From Elysia chlorotica (taxonomy: Eukaryota; Mollusca; Gastropoda; Plakobranchidae): a stretch of 64,000 bases of DNA. The translations under genes and the position numbers were made by a program. Of the stretch, positions 1 through 12,666 are shown piece after piece; the stretch's first letter is position 1, and every line of letters begins with the position of its first letter. A model generated the notes under the pieces. The model was given only the letters and a program-made list of their open reading frames with translations. It was not told the origin of the DNA and did not search any database. The stretch spans positions 831,107-895,106 of the forward strand of contig RQTK01000013.1 in assembly GCA_003991915.1 (NCBI GenBank). Reading direction: 5' to 3'.

Positions 1-57
1 GCAAGTTCCAGAAAACTGCAAAAGAGGTCATCTTATAAGTCTTCCAAAGAAAGGATC

Positions 58-1250
58 TTGCCATCCTGCAGCAACTGGCGAGGAATCATGCTGCTATCCA
101 CCCCGGGAAAAGTTATAACTATAATCATGTTGGAGAGGCTGAAGACCACCCTGGACAAGAGACTTCGTGACGAACAGGCAGGCTTCCGACAGGATCGCAT
201 GGCTACCATGTGCATCATCATCGAGCAGTCACTGGAGTGGCATACCTCCCTGGGTGTAGTTTTTGTTGACTTTCAATCAAAAGACATTCGACAGCGTCAA
301 CCGATGTGTCGTCTTGAGATTGATGTACCACTGTGGCTTTCCACCGAAACTCGTCACCATAATCCAACAACTTTATGAAGACGCCATTTCTCAAGTCATC
401 CATGACGGGAAACTAACGGAACCCTTCAACGTGAAAACTGTCGTCTGGCAGGGTTGCTTGCTCTCGCCGACGAGTTGCCTTATAGTGGTTGACTGGGTAA
501 TGAAGCAGAAGAACGATTATCCAGCGGACCTTCAATGCGGCAGCTGGAGAACCTGGACGACACCTGCCTTCTCTCCCAAAAGCAACAGGACGAAAAAGAG
601 AAGCTATATTGTGTGGCAGCAGGAGCAGGAAAGAATGGACTCAATATAAATCGAAAAAGCGGAGGCTATGCGAATCAATACCAGACAATCAGATCCACTG
701 CGGATACACCAGGAAAGCATCAAAGAGGTTGAAAAATTTGTCTATCTTGGTAGTGTTGTAAGTTAAGACGGGGGAACAGACGAGGACATCAGATGCCGAA
801 TAAACAAGGTCATATATGCCGAATAAAAAAAAAGGCCAAATAGGCCTTCAATATCATAATAGTAGTCTGGAGGTATACAGCCCTGTTGGTCCGAGACAAG
901 ATTCCGACCTTTAATACCAAAGCGAATTTGGTCTTGCTCTATGGCTCAGAAACGTGGCGCGAGACCAAGACCAACACCCATAAACTGCAAACAGTCACCA
1001 ACAAAATAATGCCTCAGAAACATCATCAGAATTAGATGGTCCGAAGTTGTCTCAAACTAAAAACTGTAGGGCAGAGTTAGATGGTCCGAAGTTGTCTCAA
1101 ACTAAAAACTGTAGGGCAGAGTAAAGCAAACCCCCATCGATCGAGACAGATATTTAAAAAAAAAGCGTAAATGGGGCTGGATATGCCACACACTTCGAAA
1201 GCCTGTATCCAACATCACAATAAATGCCCATACTGCTGAAGGATCTGAGT
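58..1250 (+). mobile_element. Decayed LINE: reverse transcriptase and C-terminal part
   Basis: The translated pieces read like the reverse transcriptase of a non-LTR retrotransposon. In order they show a start-of-RT motif (WRGIMLLSTPGKV), LRDEQAGFRQDR, SLEWHTSLGVVFVDFQ, FDSVNR, QLYEDAISQVIHDGKLTEPF, VWQGCLLSP, then EKFVYLGSVV, LLYGSE and a W-rich tail near 1,170. The order matches RT motifs 0 to 7 plus the thumb and tail of the endonuclease/RT elements common in molluscs. The pieces lie in different frames and the YADD box region is disturbed, so this is a dead copy. The 5' end is outside the window or truncated. The clade is not resolved; an RTE- or I-like group is possible. Confidence 0.85.
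1032..1121. repeat. Exact 45-bp tandem duplication inside the LINE
   Basis: A 45-bp unit beginning ttagatggtccgaag is present twice with no difference (1032-1076 and 1077-1121). The two copies are identical although the surrounding LINE is degraded, so the duplication is much younger than the insertion. Confidence 0.9.
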
Positions 1251-1717
1251 TCATCATTGTACGATCAACAACAGAAGTGCCAAAGCGTCCTGAAGCTGGG
1301 GAACATGCACGTATGCTTATTTTTTTAATGTATTTCTTTTATTCAATACTTTGGATTCTTTTCCCAATACACCTAGGCAAAACAATATTCAGAGGTGCTC
1401 AGTGGTTCAAGTGATGACGACGACGCGTACGCCATATCCACAGCTCTGCTGGTCAGAGAAAGCAAATATTTCTCCCAGTTGACGCAACCAGTAAGAGCAA
1501 GACCGCCTGGCTGCTGAACCCAACCACGGACTGCTGAAAAGACAAAAAATAAGCCACTTTGCCCTACATGTACTGACCTAGCCACCTCACACTGCCGCAT
1601 ATTCATGGCGGTTATCTTTTAGGTTAACGTCTCCTAAGTTTTAAATGGCGACGGGCCCAAAGACTTACAAAGTTTGACAATTGTATAGATATGGCATTGT
1701 CTCAGTAAGGAAAAAAG
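1251..1717. other. Intergenic DNA, no gene seen
   Basis: I see no coding pattern here. The stretch has slightly higher GC than its surroundings, with several CpGs near 1,415-1,430. It may be further repeat debris. Confidence 0.5.
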
Positions 1718-1776
1718 CGGCATGGTTGCGGAATCGAATCTAGAAGTCGCACGTTCTACCACTAAGCCACTTTGCC
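1718..1776 (-). repeat. tRNA-like SINE head
   Basis: On the minus strand this reads as a tRNA-like start (GGCAAAGTGGCTTAGTGG, an A-box match) followed by a B-box (GATTCGATTCC). The spacing is shorter than in a functional tRNA, and the acceptor stem pairs only at its outer bases. It is best read as the promoter head of a tRNA-derived SINE and not as a working tRNA gene. Confidence 0.55.
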
Positions 1777-1787
1777 AAAGTACACTG

Positions 1788-1935
1788 ACCCCCCCCCCCA
1801 CCCCACCCCCACCCCCCCTGTGCTTATCGTTCTCAACCCCCCCCCCACACACACAAAAGAAAAAAAAACAAAAACAAACAAACAAAAAAACAAAGAAACA
1901 AAAAACAAAACAAAAAAAAACAACAACAATAAAAC
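1788..1935. repeat. C-rich then A-rich low-complexity tract
   Basis: About 70 bases of C-rich sequence with interspersed A run into about 75 bases of A-rich (CAAA)n-like sequence. Open frames across it are made only of Pro, Thr and Lys repeats and are not genes. A-rich material next to a tRNA-like element fits retroposon tails. Confidence 0.85.
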
Positions 1936-2170
1936 ATCCCTGAAGAATTTAAGTCCTTTATGATGGTGTATCGTATGCGTTTATCGCCGAACAAACAGCT
2001 TTGGCTGCCGTTGGGGCCCCCTTTTCCTACGTTGTTACATGATAGAAGTCCAATGTCTTAGACAGTTATATATATTCGAAGTTATAAAATGAAAAAAAAA
2101 GTGTAGGCACCAATCACAATTAAAATAATCTAAGTGCTTCCTGGATAATGGAATAGACTACAAACGATAG

Positions 2171-2240
2171 TACCAGATGCGATTCGAACAGCCGACTTCT
2201 TGCTCTCCAGTCTACAGCATTTAAACTGAGCCGCTCCTGA
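2171..2240 (-). repeat. tRNA-like SINE head
   Basis: The minus strand shows GGAGCGGCTCAGTTTAAATGC (A-box region) and, about 45 bases on, TGTTCGAATCGC (B-box). The stretch is tRNA-sized but with poor stems. It is probably the pol III head of a tRNA-derived SINE. Confidence 0.5.
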
Positions 2241-2410
2241 AATAAGCCGCGTCAACTGTATGCACAAATTTTCATGACACTACGCGTTTAATACTTTAGA
2301 AGTATCTTAATCACTCGTTAACGGATACATATTTTTTCATATATATTCTTATTCTTATTTACTTGTAGGCCCAAAAGTTCTAAGAAATGTTATACTATCT
2401 GTATTGATAT

Positions 2411-2470
2411 CTAATATAATAATAATAATAATCATAATAATAATAATACACACAAAAAAAAAAAAAAAAG
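2411..2470. repeat. (AAT)n microsatellite followed by poly(A)
   Basis: Runs of ATA/ATAAT triplets are followed by an A tract. This resembles the tail of a retroposon. The DNA from here to 3,297 shows no coding pattern. Confidence 0.8.
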
Positions 2471-3297
2471 TCGTCATCGTCAACAGTGGCTTGTTTAAAA
2501 ACAACTATTACATTGATTGAAAACAAAACAAAAACTTTGTGATATAGCCTTCTTCTTTTAATTTATATACACCAATCTATGCTCACCACACATTCCGTTA
2601 TATTTTACTGAAATAAATCGAAATTTTAAATTCATTCAATTTCATTAAACCCTAAAGCTATTAATGGGCTCTATTTTAAAAATTGCTCCGACACCTCTCT
2701 GCCTACAATTTTTATGTCTAATTTTATATGTTGTTTAAAGGTCATTAGTTCCATGTTTAAAAAAAATAAAAAATTACGTTGTGAGTTAATGACGAAATGA
2801 GGATAATTTATACGAAGCGGAGGTGGCGGACCAAACTAATGCACCATCAGGTCTTTAAAATAATTATTTTACGAAGAATAGACCCATTTTTAGTTTAAAA
2901 AACAAAACAGCAACAACAACAAACAAACTTAAATTACATTCATTAAGCCCGGTCTTCATTTGAACTGCAAAGTGCAGAGAGGTGCCACTTTCATAACCTA
3001 TGATGCAGAGCTGTAAATATCTGAGAGGAAAATTTATGGGCATCGTTACTATAATAGATGATCAGAATCTCGATCAACAGGCTAGGCTACTGGTGTGTAC
3101 CATCCCTCCGCTGTATGCCTACATAAAGAGAGTGACCAGTCATTTCTCTATGCGACTCATTTAGGCCTACTGTTGTCAACAAAGGTATGGACACACTTGT
3201 GTACCATGGCAGCCTGTTCCCATGTGTGTGTATTAACTTTTTGATTACGCCTTGACCCCATTTTGCGCTTTGCTTTCTGTTTTTCTCAACAACACAG

Positions 3298-3425
3298 GCA
3301 GCTACTCTTCTTTAGAGAAGTTACAAAATTGTGGGAAACCAAAATAAACCGACCGAGTTCTTCGAAGAAAAGTGAATCTATGACAAAGATACCAAAACAT
3401 CGTTGTCATGAAGCTGGATCAGAAG
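3298..3425 (+). other. Orphan exon-like segment upstream of RB1CC1
   Basis: A good 3' splice site (ctcaacaacacag) opens this 128-base stretch and a strong 5' splice site (gtatgt) closes it. One frame is open throughout (starting RQLLFFREVTKLWETK). It could be a non-coding 5' exon of RB1CC1 or a chance match. No family was recognised. Confidence 0.3.
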
Positions 3426-3539
3426 GTATGTATAACCTTATAAATGTCTTTTATTATATCAATGAGATTTGATTATCGCCCTATTAAAGCAGGAACCTTT
3501 GGTCTTAAACAGCATTCTCAGGGTAAAAGTGTAAACAAA

Positions 3540-3702
3540 ACCCAGCTGTTAATTCAAGATGGCGGGTCGTACGACTTTGTCGAAGACGCTGTGTTGATTA
3601 CGCCAGAATCCGTAATCCGCGATTTACCTAAGTTTTAGTTTGGTATTGGAAACCCTTTCTTTGTTGTGGATTCGGAAACTGAAACTCGTATTCGTGATAT
3701 AG
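3540..3702 (+). promoter_or_regulatory. RB1CC1: Probable 5' leader/promoter-proximal segment of RB1CC1
   Basis: This stretch is much richer in CpG than its surroundings. It carries CAAGATGGCGG at 3555-3565, a close match to the YY1 site that typically sits just downstream of animal transcription starts. It also carries GGAAACTGAAACTCG at about 3673-3687, which fits the IRF/ISRE pattern GAAANNGAAA. It ends at a plausible donor (atagg/gtaggt, 3702/3703). The start codon of RB1CC1 lies in an exon 2.7 kb downstream that begins with a clear acceptor, so a non-coding first exon must exist upstream. This is the best candidate, but the transcription start was not located. Confidence 0.45.
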
Positions 3703-4729
3703 GGTAGGTCTACTTACTCCTCCCACACTTTGTCTTTTAAGCTTTTATTTTTTTTTTAAATATCTGACTCATGTGCCTTATGACCAGAAATTACTTTAGA
3801 TTTAAAGATCTATCTAGATCTAGATTTCTAGATCTAAGTATGTATACACCTAGATCTAGATTAGTTGCCCCTGAGACTAGAGTCAGTTTTCACATGGATT
3901 ATCATGGACAATAATCATATCCAACTCTAATGTTTGGGTATGCGTAGCCTATTGAACATTGCATACTGTACAAGTAACTGTCCTTGTAGTTGTAGTGTTC
4001 AAGGAAAAAGCATCAAAGTGTGCTGTTATTAGCATCTAGTGTTTTTTGTTGTTGTCTGGGGAATCAGGAGAGATCTAGATGTACAGCCTTAATTTAAGCA
4101 CAAAACACATAGATCTATGTTTAAAAGCTTATGGTTTCCCTCTAGAACCTACTGGCTACTGCTTAAGAACCCATTCCGCATACAGTTATGTTTATTATGT
4201 ATCTAAGAACCAGGGCTTGACTTTAAGTTTTGATAAGAACATGTGTTTGAGAGGTTTAAGAATTGAAATTATTTTGTCAATGTTGTAAAAAAGTGCCATG
4301 TGTTCATGCAACTAGAGAGGTGGGAGGAAGATTGAAGTGGAAGATTTAAAGAATTGAAGTCTCTTGTATCCTTACTTTGATGCACTTACTTATTAACACT
4401 AAAAGGTGCTTGTAACTCTAAAGAGCAGAAAGTTTAACAATTTAACAAGCTACAGAAAAAATTGTTGAATGCTAGGCCTCATCCACTTTCATTGCAGGGT
4501 CACCCTCTTTTGGAGAATCATTTGTGTGGTTTATGCTAGAGTTTGTAAAAAAATCAATGAGGAATAGTTTACCATTACCATTATTCTGCAGCCCATTCAG
4601 ACGATTGATTGTAATTGTTTTCTCCATCTCCCTCCCAGTGTAAATTCGATGAATGTATTTCAATCACTCCTCATGATTGGTTTACACCTGCAATTTTTTT
4701 TTTTTAAATGTTTCATTTTGACGACTGAC
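3703..4729. other. No gene seen
   Basis: This is AT-rich DNA, presumably the first intron of RB1CC1. Several palindromic AGATCTAGA motifs cluster at about 3,795-3,860. No coding pattern is visible. Confidence 0.5.
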
Positions 4730-4795
4730 TGTGGGAGCCTGTAGCTCAGCTGGTTATAACTTATATTGATGTGGACTTGGTTTGAATGATGTATG
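4730..4795 (+). repeat. tRNA-like SINE head
   Basis: TAGCTCAGCTGGTTA (4742-4756) is a textbook A-box. It is followed about 25 bases on by GGTTTGAATGA, a degraded B-box. The arms do not fold as a tRNA, so this is a decayed SINE head. Confidence 0.5.
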
Positions 4796-5109
4796 TGCAC
4801 TGATATCTGTTTGTGTGATTCTTCAGGAAACCAAGGGTAGGAGGAGGGTGGTGAAACTCACCAAATATCACATTTTCTAGGTCTCTAAGAAAATGATTTT
4901 TAGTTTTTTTTTCTTTGTCTTGCATTGCTCGAGCCAAGTTCTTTGGTGGAGCCCACTGTATACACAATGATTTTATAATTAAGGAATGTTAGCTCTTGAT
5001 ATGCGATCGCTTCTGCCGACGGCCACTATATCCACAATGTACTCGTCATTAATCTTTTTTGTTTTTAATGTCAGTTTTAATAGAATATTGAGAAGAGTGC
5101 ACCAAAATT

Positions 5110-6045
5110 TGGTTAAAATTTAATTGCTCAAGACCCCTCACAAAAGTCTGCGTTTAAAGAGTTAAATTTCCTATCATATTTGGTAGGCTTGTTTTGATAT
5201 CTATCAACAAGAGAGTAAAAAATCTAGGTGTTCTTTTAAATCAGAATATGTTACTGACCTTCGTAAAAAAAATTATATTTTCAAATTGGGAAAATTGCAA
5301 GCATACAAACCTGTTTAAATGAAAATGTGACCATGGCCCTTGTTACATCTTTGATGTTGATTACTGTAACGTTTTACTGACATCTCTCCCCAAAGTCGCT
5401 ATTAATAATATTGCTTGCAAATGGTTCAAAATAGTGCAGCAAGTCTTATTAATGAGAATGAAAAAATGTGAGCACATTATTTTTCACCATCTACATTGGC
5501 TGCCTGTTAAAAAAAGGATGCTGTACAAGTTGTGCATAATATGCTATAAATGCCTCAATTAGATGGCACCTACATATATATATCTCTGACTCTAAAGATG
5601 TATGTACCTGCTAAGGAGCTTAGGTCTTCAGCTGATAAAACTATCCTTGTACCAAATGGAAATTATGAATCAACTGGACAGTGATCTTATTACGATCTCC
5701 GTCCCAAAGTAATGAACAACCTTCCCATCAACATACAACATATCCGTTACCGTGCTGACATGCTGTAAAACAAACTCCCACCAACATAAGGGAGGCACCT
5801 TCCATGGAAAAACTGCTGAAGTTCTATCTTTTTGGTGATTGAAATTGAACCTGTGAATGTTGTAAATATTTCGAACGATTCCTTGTGAATTTTTATAAAT
5901 TGTAATTTACTGTATTGTGTCAAAATTTTAATATATGGTTATATTTCTGTTGTAATTGTGATAATGGAAATTATTAAGGGCGTTGAGCATGATAATTCAT
6001 GGAAGTGCACTCTCGTAAATGAAATATTATTATTATTATTTATTC
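5110..6045 (+). mobile_element. Decayed CR1-like LINE, 3' end of RT plus 3' tail
   Basis: Broken frames show the distal RT/thumb motifs of CR1-type LINEs: KNLGVLL, DVDYCNVLLTSLPK, NSAA-like, RMKKCEHI, LHWLPVKKRM and KLCIICYKCLN, then AP-YL-like and LRSSADKTILV-like remnants. After the coding part comes a short 3' region holding GCGTTGAGCATG and GGAAGTGCACTC and ending in (ATT)n at about 6,025. The same 3' tail recurs in reverse at 16,205-16,290. Multiple stops and frameshifts make this a dead copy lying in an intron. Confidence 0.75.
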
Positions 6046-6324
6046 TGAAAGACCTTAAGCAATTAAACCTCTTAATGTTAAACTTCATTTTCACCTTCTT
6101 CCTTTGTATTGTGATCAACACATATACGTGCAATAGTAATAAAAGGGTTTGATAATATTTTTGTCTTTGTGTGTGTTTGTAGATTTTTGTGTAACAGAAT
6201 TGAAGATCTTTCAGTCAAATATCCCCTTTTTAAGGTTTTTTTTTACTTTAGAATGGAGATGATCACATTGTTAAAGATATTCAACTTAAAGAAATTCTTC
6301 TGGTTATTTTTTTTTTCCTTCCAG

Positions 6325-6441
6325 AAATAATGTTTGTTTACAACTGAGTGCAAGTGAAAATTGCAACACCATGGCATGACATGGGGCTGAAGTGAAGAGA
6401 AACTTGAGGCAAACAAAGAGAAGGAAATATTAACTAGCAAT
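6325..6441 (+). promoter_or_regulatory. RB1CC1: RB1CC1 5' UTR exon with four minimal upstream ORFs
   Basis: A strong acceptor (polypyrimidine tract then ccttccag) begins the exon. Before the main ATG at 6442 there are four upstream ATGs, each closed quickly: 6330-6347, 6371-6379 (ATG GCA TGA), 6376-6390 and 6381-6395. The second lies in a near-perfect initiation context (AACACCATGG). The last three overlap. An in-frame TGA (6388-6390) precedes the main start, so the main ATG is the first usable one in its frame. Confidence 0.7.
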
Positions 6442-8042
6442 ATGTTGTACATCTTCCGAATGGACATAGGTCAAATGTTGACCGTTGACATGTCCTTCCT
6501 CATGGACACGTAAGTCTTTATTGTTAAAAGGGATTTATAACTTCATCCTGATACCTATTTCATTCTTTCTTTGGTTTATGTTTTGAAATATTTCACATTT
6601 TTTAAATTTTTGTTTTGTTTTTTATTGAAGCAACCATACTTTTTGTATTCACCTTTTCCTGCTCACCTAACAGCATCCAATCCCTAACCACACATATTAA
6701 TTTCCTTCCGTGTATGTCTTTCTGTATTTTTGCAAAGAAGGGCAGTCTCAATGATTCACTGCAGTCCTGTCCTTCTTACAATTTGTTCAAATTTTGCTGC
6801 TCATTAGCCAAACATATCTTCATATGGTTGATTTTCTATTGTAAATGTACATAATTATGCTGTAAAACAATCAGCCATTTTAGAACTTGCATGCTAAAAA
6901 AAGTTCTTTCCTTGGAGCTAAGTTTTTGGAACCTTGATTTTTAAGAAACAATTTTTCTATCCTCGTTTCCATGCCCCCTTTTTTGTTCTAACTTTGCTTT
7001 CATACCTTTCTATTCCCTTGCTCCTTTTTTTTGCATTTTATTTTTTATCTTCAATACCAATATTTTTTGAAGCAGCTAAGAAGACTTCTCTCAGTAGTTG
7101 TTGAAATGTCCATGTTTCTTGCCTTTGTGCAACATTAAACCAAGTCTATACATTTTACATTTTTTTGCTGCAGTGTGTCCAGACTGCAAGTGGAAATCAC
7201 AAGGATCACTGGCATTCCTATGGAGAAACAGATCTTACTTGTCAGTGGTGGTCACAGTCTAAAATCTGACCAGAAAGTTATGAGCTATGGGGCTGGGGCT
7301 GTAAGTATTTCTGCCCGTTTTCTAATATGCTTTAATTTGACTTATCTTGCTTACTCAGGTACAGTTTTCAAAATTTGTGCCTTATTATGCTTGCAGTTTA
7401 AGATTTATTTTGACGGAGAAAATCCCTTAAACTATTTCCCATGTAGACGCTGAGATAATGATGATATGTGTAGAATACCAAAGTCGTGTATGATAAAGTA
7501 GTTTTTTAAATAAATAAAAACAAAACAGCATTTTCCATTACAATATATATTATCTGATTGAAGTTATATTTATAGCAAATTTAATCTATCCTTAAGTCGT
7601 TATTTTTAAAATGAAAAGAAATATAGACATTCTCTTTGTATTCTTTTCATGATCTTTGATGTAGAACAAAAAAAAAAGTAACCTTTTTATTCCTCCGATC
7701 TGCTGGACAGACACCGTGTTCCTCTCATGCTGCCTTGAACCACTCAAAGTTAATTCATACCATGTTGTGAATTTAGGAACAAAGAGCTGGTACAAACTGT
7801 GTGAAGCTGCAGCAACATGAAAAACGCTGAGACCCCTCAATGTTAAGAGTCCTGTCTTAAATGTCATGCAGATTGTTATTTTATAACAAAAATGTTAATG
7901 TTTTTCCTAAATTTTTCCACCCATAAACTAATTGTTTGCTTTTTTCCGCTTTCATTCAAGGACACAAATCCAGTGTTTCTTTTCAGTCGAAAAGCTATTG
8001 AGAGCCAAGAGCCGCCCATCATTAGATCAAACATAACAAAAG
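6442..8042 (+). CDS. RB1CC1: RB1CC1 ubiquitin-like N-terminal exons
   Basis: Three exons encode residues 1-92. The protein starts MLYIFRMDIGQML, with a beta-hairpin-like opening. LQVEITRITGIP and KQILLVSGG then follow the ubiquitin-like fold pattern, and SYGAGADTNPVFLFSRK matches the human YSAGTDTNPIFLFNK segment. In the known protein this part begins the dimeric N-terminal half that recruits ATG13 and ULK1. The intron between 6,509 and 7,174 has no other signal. Confidence 0.93.
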
Positions 8043-11000
8043 GTAAGATTTGAAGAAGAAAAAAATGATTGTATAACAGTTCATAGTTAGATGCATACCA
8101 AACTACTCTCCCCAAACACCTTAGGTGCTAGAAATATCCATGATTAAAAAATGCATATATTTAAAAATACAATTTTCTCCTAATTTTCCATAATGTTTGG
8201 CAAAGATATTATGATCTATAATATATTACGAGCGTAAAAGCTAAAAGGTATATTGTAATTTGGTTAGTTGTATTAACTTTTGATGAATGTATCAAATAGT
8301 ATATTATTTAATGTTAGTGTGTTTTTAAGTTATTTTCCACTCTTCTTTTTCCCTTGCAGATGTCTTACTTGCTTTAAAGGATTCTCTCAACAAAGTGATG
8401 GCCATGCCTCCTCAAATTGAATGTGTTTCAATGGGAACAAAGATAGCCTGTGTAAGAAGTCTTCAATTTACGATCTGCAATGACTATGATATATATAATC
8501 GCCTTTTGATGAGTACTGTGAATTATATTTTTGGAGGAGTCTAGTGAATTCATAAAATTAAAAGCCATCGCTTAGTTTTAAAGCATATCGAAATGCTGAA
8601 ATCTGAGGACATTATTATAATATTATAAAATACCCAAGTTTATGACCTGCAAAAAGGTTGGTATGTCGTGCAGATTGTGTTTTCATTCTGAATGTCTATT
8701 CTTTGTGGTTTGTGTGTATAAGATATATATGTGAGTTATGTTTGTGAGCTATAACCTTTTTTTATTACTGATTTCAGCAAATCAGAGACAGTGCTTCAAA
8801 AATCTTAAGCTTCTGTAAAAATGAGTTTAAGGAACAGCACTTGCAATACCAAGGTTGGGGAACAGTGGTGGCAAACTTGGAGGAGATAGCCCAGTATGTA
8901 CACATTTTCTCTTTCTTGTTCTATGTTTCTTCCACCAAAAATGTTCTATTTTGACTGATTTTCCAAAAAATTTTCATGTAATTTTGCATGTTCACTGTTC
9001 TTTCACTCTACGCTCTTAAAAAATATTTTCAAATCATTCCTCCACAGGGCGCTCCATCATTCAAAAACTAAGTTCACCAAGGCAGCAGCAGCATTTCTTC
9101 CTGTGCGAGATCAGTATTTTAGCATGTTGGAGAAGTGAGTCTAATTTTTGTCTCCATTTTGAAGTTGTTACAGAATGAAGAGCCAACTTGAGTCCAAATA
9201 TGTTGAAGTGTTTAAGTGTTAATTAGTAGAAACTTAAAAAAAGAAAATTGGTAATAATAGTTTTAAGTGAGAGAATTTTGTACATTATCAATATTTGTCT
9301 TAGCTATATTAAATAAATACTTAATTTTCTTCTTTTATCTCGGAAACACTAAAGATGTATCATTTTTAATATCTTAAAGCAGAGGTAACAATTCTTCAGA
9401 CCATATTTGAAAGAAAAGTGATGACTGAAATTAAAATATATGTCTCTAAAGTCAGCTTGCATTGTATATGTAGCTTTTAAAATATGATTTTTCTGAAAAT
9501 CATGCTCTCATTCTTTGAATGAACTCTTACCACTCTTCAGTATTAAGAAGTACTTGTTTGAAACTTCCAAATACTGATTAAAAGCATGTCTTATACCCAA
9601 GGTACTGATCAATGTTTAGCAGCCCCCGAAAATTTTGTAGATAAGATATTTATTTAAATTTAAGAGATTTTTATATATATTTCGACTAGAACCATTAATA
9701 CAATTTTGGTCTGGAGCAAATTTGATTTTTATTCATTATCAAAAGAAAGCTACAAATACATATTGCTCGTAGTCAAATAGTACTCAACACAAGTAACGCT
9801 TCTAATATCTCAATGGTTTAGGATGCAATCTTGGAGATGCATGGGCATCTTACTTGATTTTTGAATATTCAACGAAAAATCTCTACACGCTGCTCTTGTA
9901 AAATTTCTATTTTAAAATTTTTTTTATGTAACAAGAAAATGCATGTCAAATGCGACTCAGCCTTGGACAAAGAAAAGTGTCTTAAACAGCAGGAAAAGTT
10001 TAATTGCTGACTAATCAGACTTACTCTTTTTGCCAGCTTCTCTGAAGTTATGGACCTGCTGCAACGAATCCCCCTACTCAAAACCTTGCAAGAAGGGACG
10101 GCTGTAACAGCCAAGGGTGTGATTCCCTTCAGCAAGAGCATAGGCAGTAGCCACTCCAGTTTCATTACCTCAACGTCTTTCATACCGAGCACCCTGCTGG
10201 AGTGGATCACATCTCAGGTGGGTAGCCTCAGCATCCAGGTCAAGATACGTTTCAATGCAAACCTAACCTTTTCACACCCTATGATGTAAGACCTATACAT
10301 TCCTTTTGTGCACACTTTTTGAGTGAATTTCCGAAAATTTATAAAAGGCTAGAGCTTTGATTTTTATTATTTCTAAATGGAAGGTGTGCATATCTGATCA
10401 ATACAATGAGGTGCTAGCAAAATAATATATCAATAAGCACAACATGTGTGCGGTGTGATGAGAAAGTATTAATGCATCAAACTTGTATGATAAGTGGTTG
10501 AGAGTTGAGATGGTTTAACATGCTGCCACGCATAAGACATGATGGGATATCATGACTTCTGCCTCGACTGGTCACTTTATACTGCCGACCGAGATATTCG
10601 AATCGTGAACCTCGCGATCTGGAGACCAACACTATACTACTTGAGCCAGTTTGCCCCCCTCCTTCTCTCCCTGTAACACAATGAGATTTTTTGGGGGGTT
10701 CTGTTCATAAACTGTTGACTAAATTAATAAATTTGGCACAAGGAATGAAACTGTACAAACTTAAGACAATAGTGGTTTTAATACCAATGCAAAGTGTGAG
10801 CAATTCTATTCAGAGGCAAATTTCACTTGCCCTGTTGCCATTACTTAAACAAATATATACAAGCATATACTGGCAATTTTGTTTTCAAAATTGTTCTAGA
10901 TGTAACATCACCATTACAACTGATTGATAAATGATTAAAAAAAATCAAATCTAGATTACTTTCAATTTCATAAAATGTAACTTTTGTCAGCCTTTTATTT

Positions 11001-12613
11001 TGCATTTTGAACCAGAAAACATTTTAGATGACAAGAAACACTGCTTATAATGTTGTTTATGCCTCACTTGACTCCTTTGTATTGTGAATCATAAAGAACT
11101 GCCAATGGATTTTTTTTTCCTCTTGGTGCATTTTAACCTCATGCTGCACTGTATTTAAAGGTTTCTTAAAATCTGCTTTAAAAAGTAAAAAAATAATTAA
11201 ATAATCTATCTTTAACAGCACCGATGCAGAGCTATATATTTAAATTCCCTTTTATGTGAAGTATTACTTTGTCTTCAAACATCTGTGAATTAACCATTTA
11301 TGTATTAACAATTTTCTAATTTGGAAATATAGCACATAATTTATCTCATTTACTCCCACAGGGCCAAGGCCAAAGCCTAGAAACTTTGCGACACAAATGT
11401 TATCAAGATCTCCTGATAGTGAGTACATATAAAACCCAAAACTTTCAATTTGCCGTAACTATGTAAAATTTTGTTTTGAACATAAATAATACAGCATGTA
11501 TATATTCAGATCAACTGATTTATTTTATCACAATATTTGCTATTTAGCTTTTCGCTTTTTGTATAATTTTTCACATTTCATATGATCCTATGAACATTCC
11601 CTTTTTCACTTTCTTCTGTAAGATTAAAATGAAATATTGCATATGATTTACCTTATTGAATGATCCACAACTCTTTTAAGTGTAAGTATAGCTTAAATGA
11701 ATTAAAAAATTTAAAAAAATCTTTAAAAGAATAGTAATCAGTTCACTCCATACCTTTTGTCCAACTGAAGTAATAACTTGAATTTGTTCCTTGCAGTTTA
11801 ATAGCCAAATGTTTGAGCACGTTAACCAGCAAGTGGAGGAAGTTTTGAAAGAGGTGACTGTTGATCCCTTGCACAACAAGGAACTGTTGGGCATTGAGCG
11901 GAGGCTTTCGGACCTAGAAAAGCGATGCAACGAGGCCATGAGGATTGTTGAGGAGCAGAATGATGTTACTCAGGTAAGACCCAGGATCGTGTACAATTGG
12001 GGAAGGCGAACTAGTGTGGTTCTTTCCAATTTTCAGGAAATCAATATACAGTCGAACCTGCCCATGGCGACCACTGCAGGTCATAGCCAAAAGTGGTCGC
12101 AATGGACAGGTGGTCACCATTGGCAATAAAGACACATTAAAACAGTGAGTAAGGGCATGTACATATATGTACTTGTTATTGCATCATTTTTCCTACTGCC
12201 GCATACCTACTAAAAGTAAAACTTTCCCTAAGTTCCCGTTTACTCATCAGAGTACCAGACTCAAATTCTGCTGAGAAATCTGCCTTTCTCTTGATTGTCT
12301 GTTGGATTTGAGTTTTCACAACTCAAAATTCACAGCTATCTCTTATTGGGACTTTCCTGCCTCTGACATTATGATGACGTCCATTCTTTGTTGCAGTGTT
12401 AAAGCCTGTTCTCCGTCTATTCTTTGGTATGCGTTCTGTTCCATAATCTATCTTTGAGCTACAGCACACTCTTTAAATCTGTTTGCATCTCCTATAATCT
12501 TTTTTATCTTTCTGTTTTTATCTCAATCAAAGACCAACTTAAACTTAGATTTTTGTACCTCCTCCCTTCCAAGACCTTCCTCCCTCCCTCCCTTCCACGC
12601 TCTCTCTCTCTCT

Positions 12614-12666
<53 letters not shown>

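Noticed and set aside
1718-1776. Functional tRNA gene
   Set aside because: A- and B-boxes are present, but the spacing is short and the acceptor and anticodon stems do not pair. The same holds for the other tRNA-like heads.
1722-1963. Open frames rich in Pro, Thr and Lys
   Set aside because: They are translations of C-rich and A-rich simple sequence with no splice or start context.
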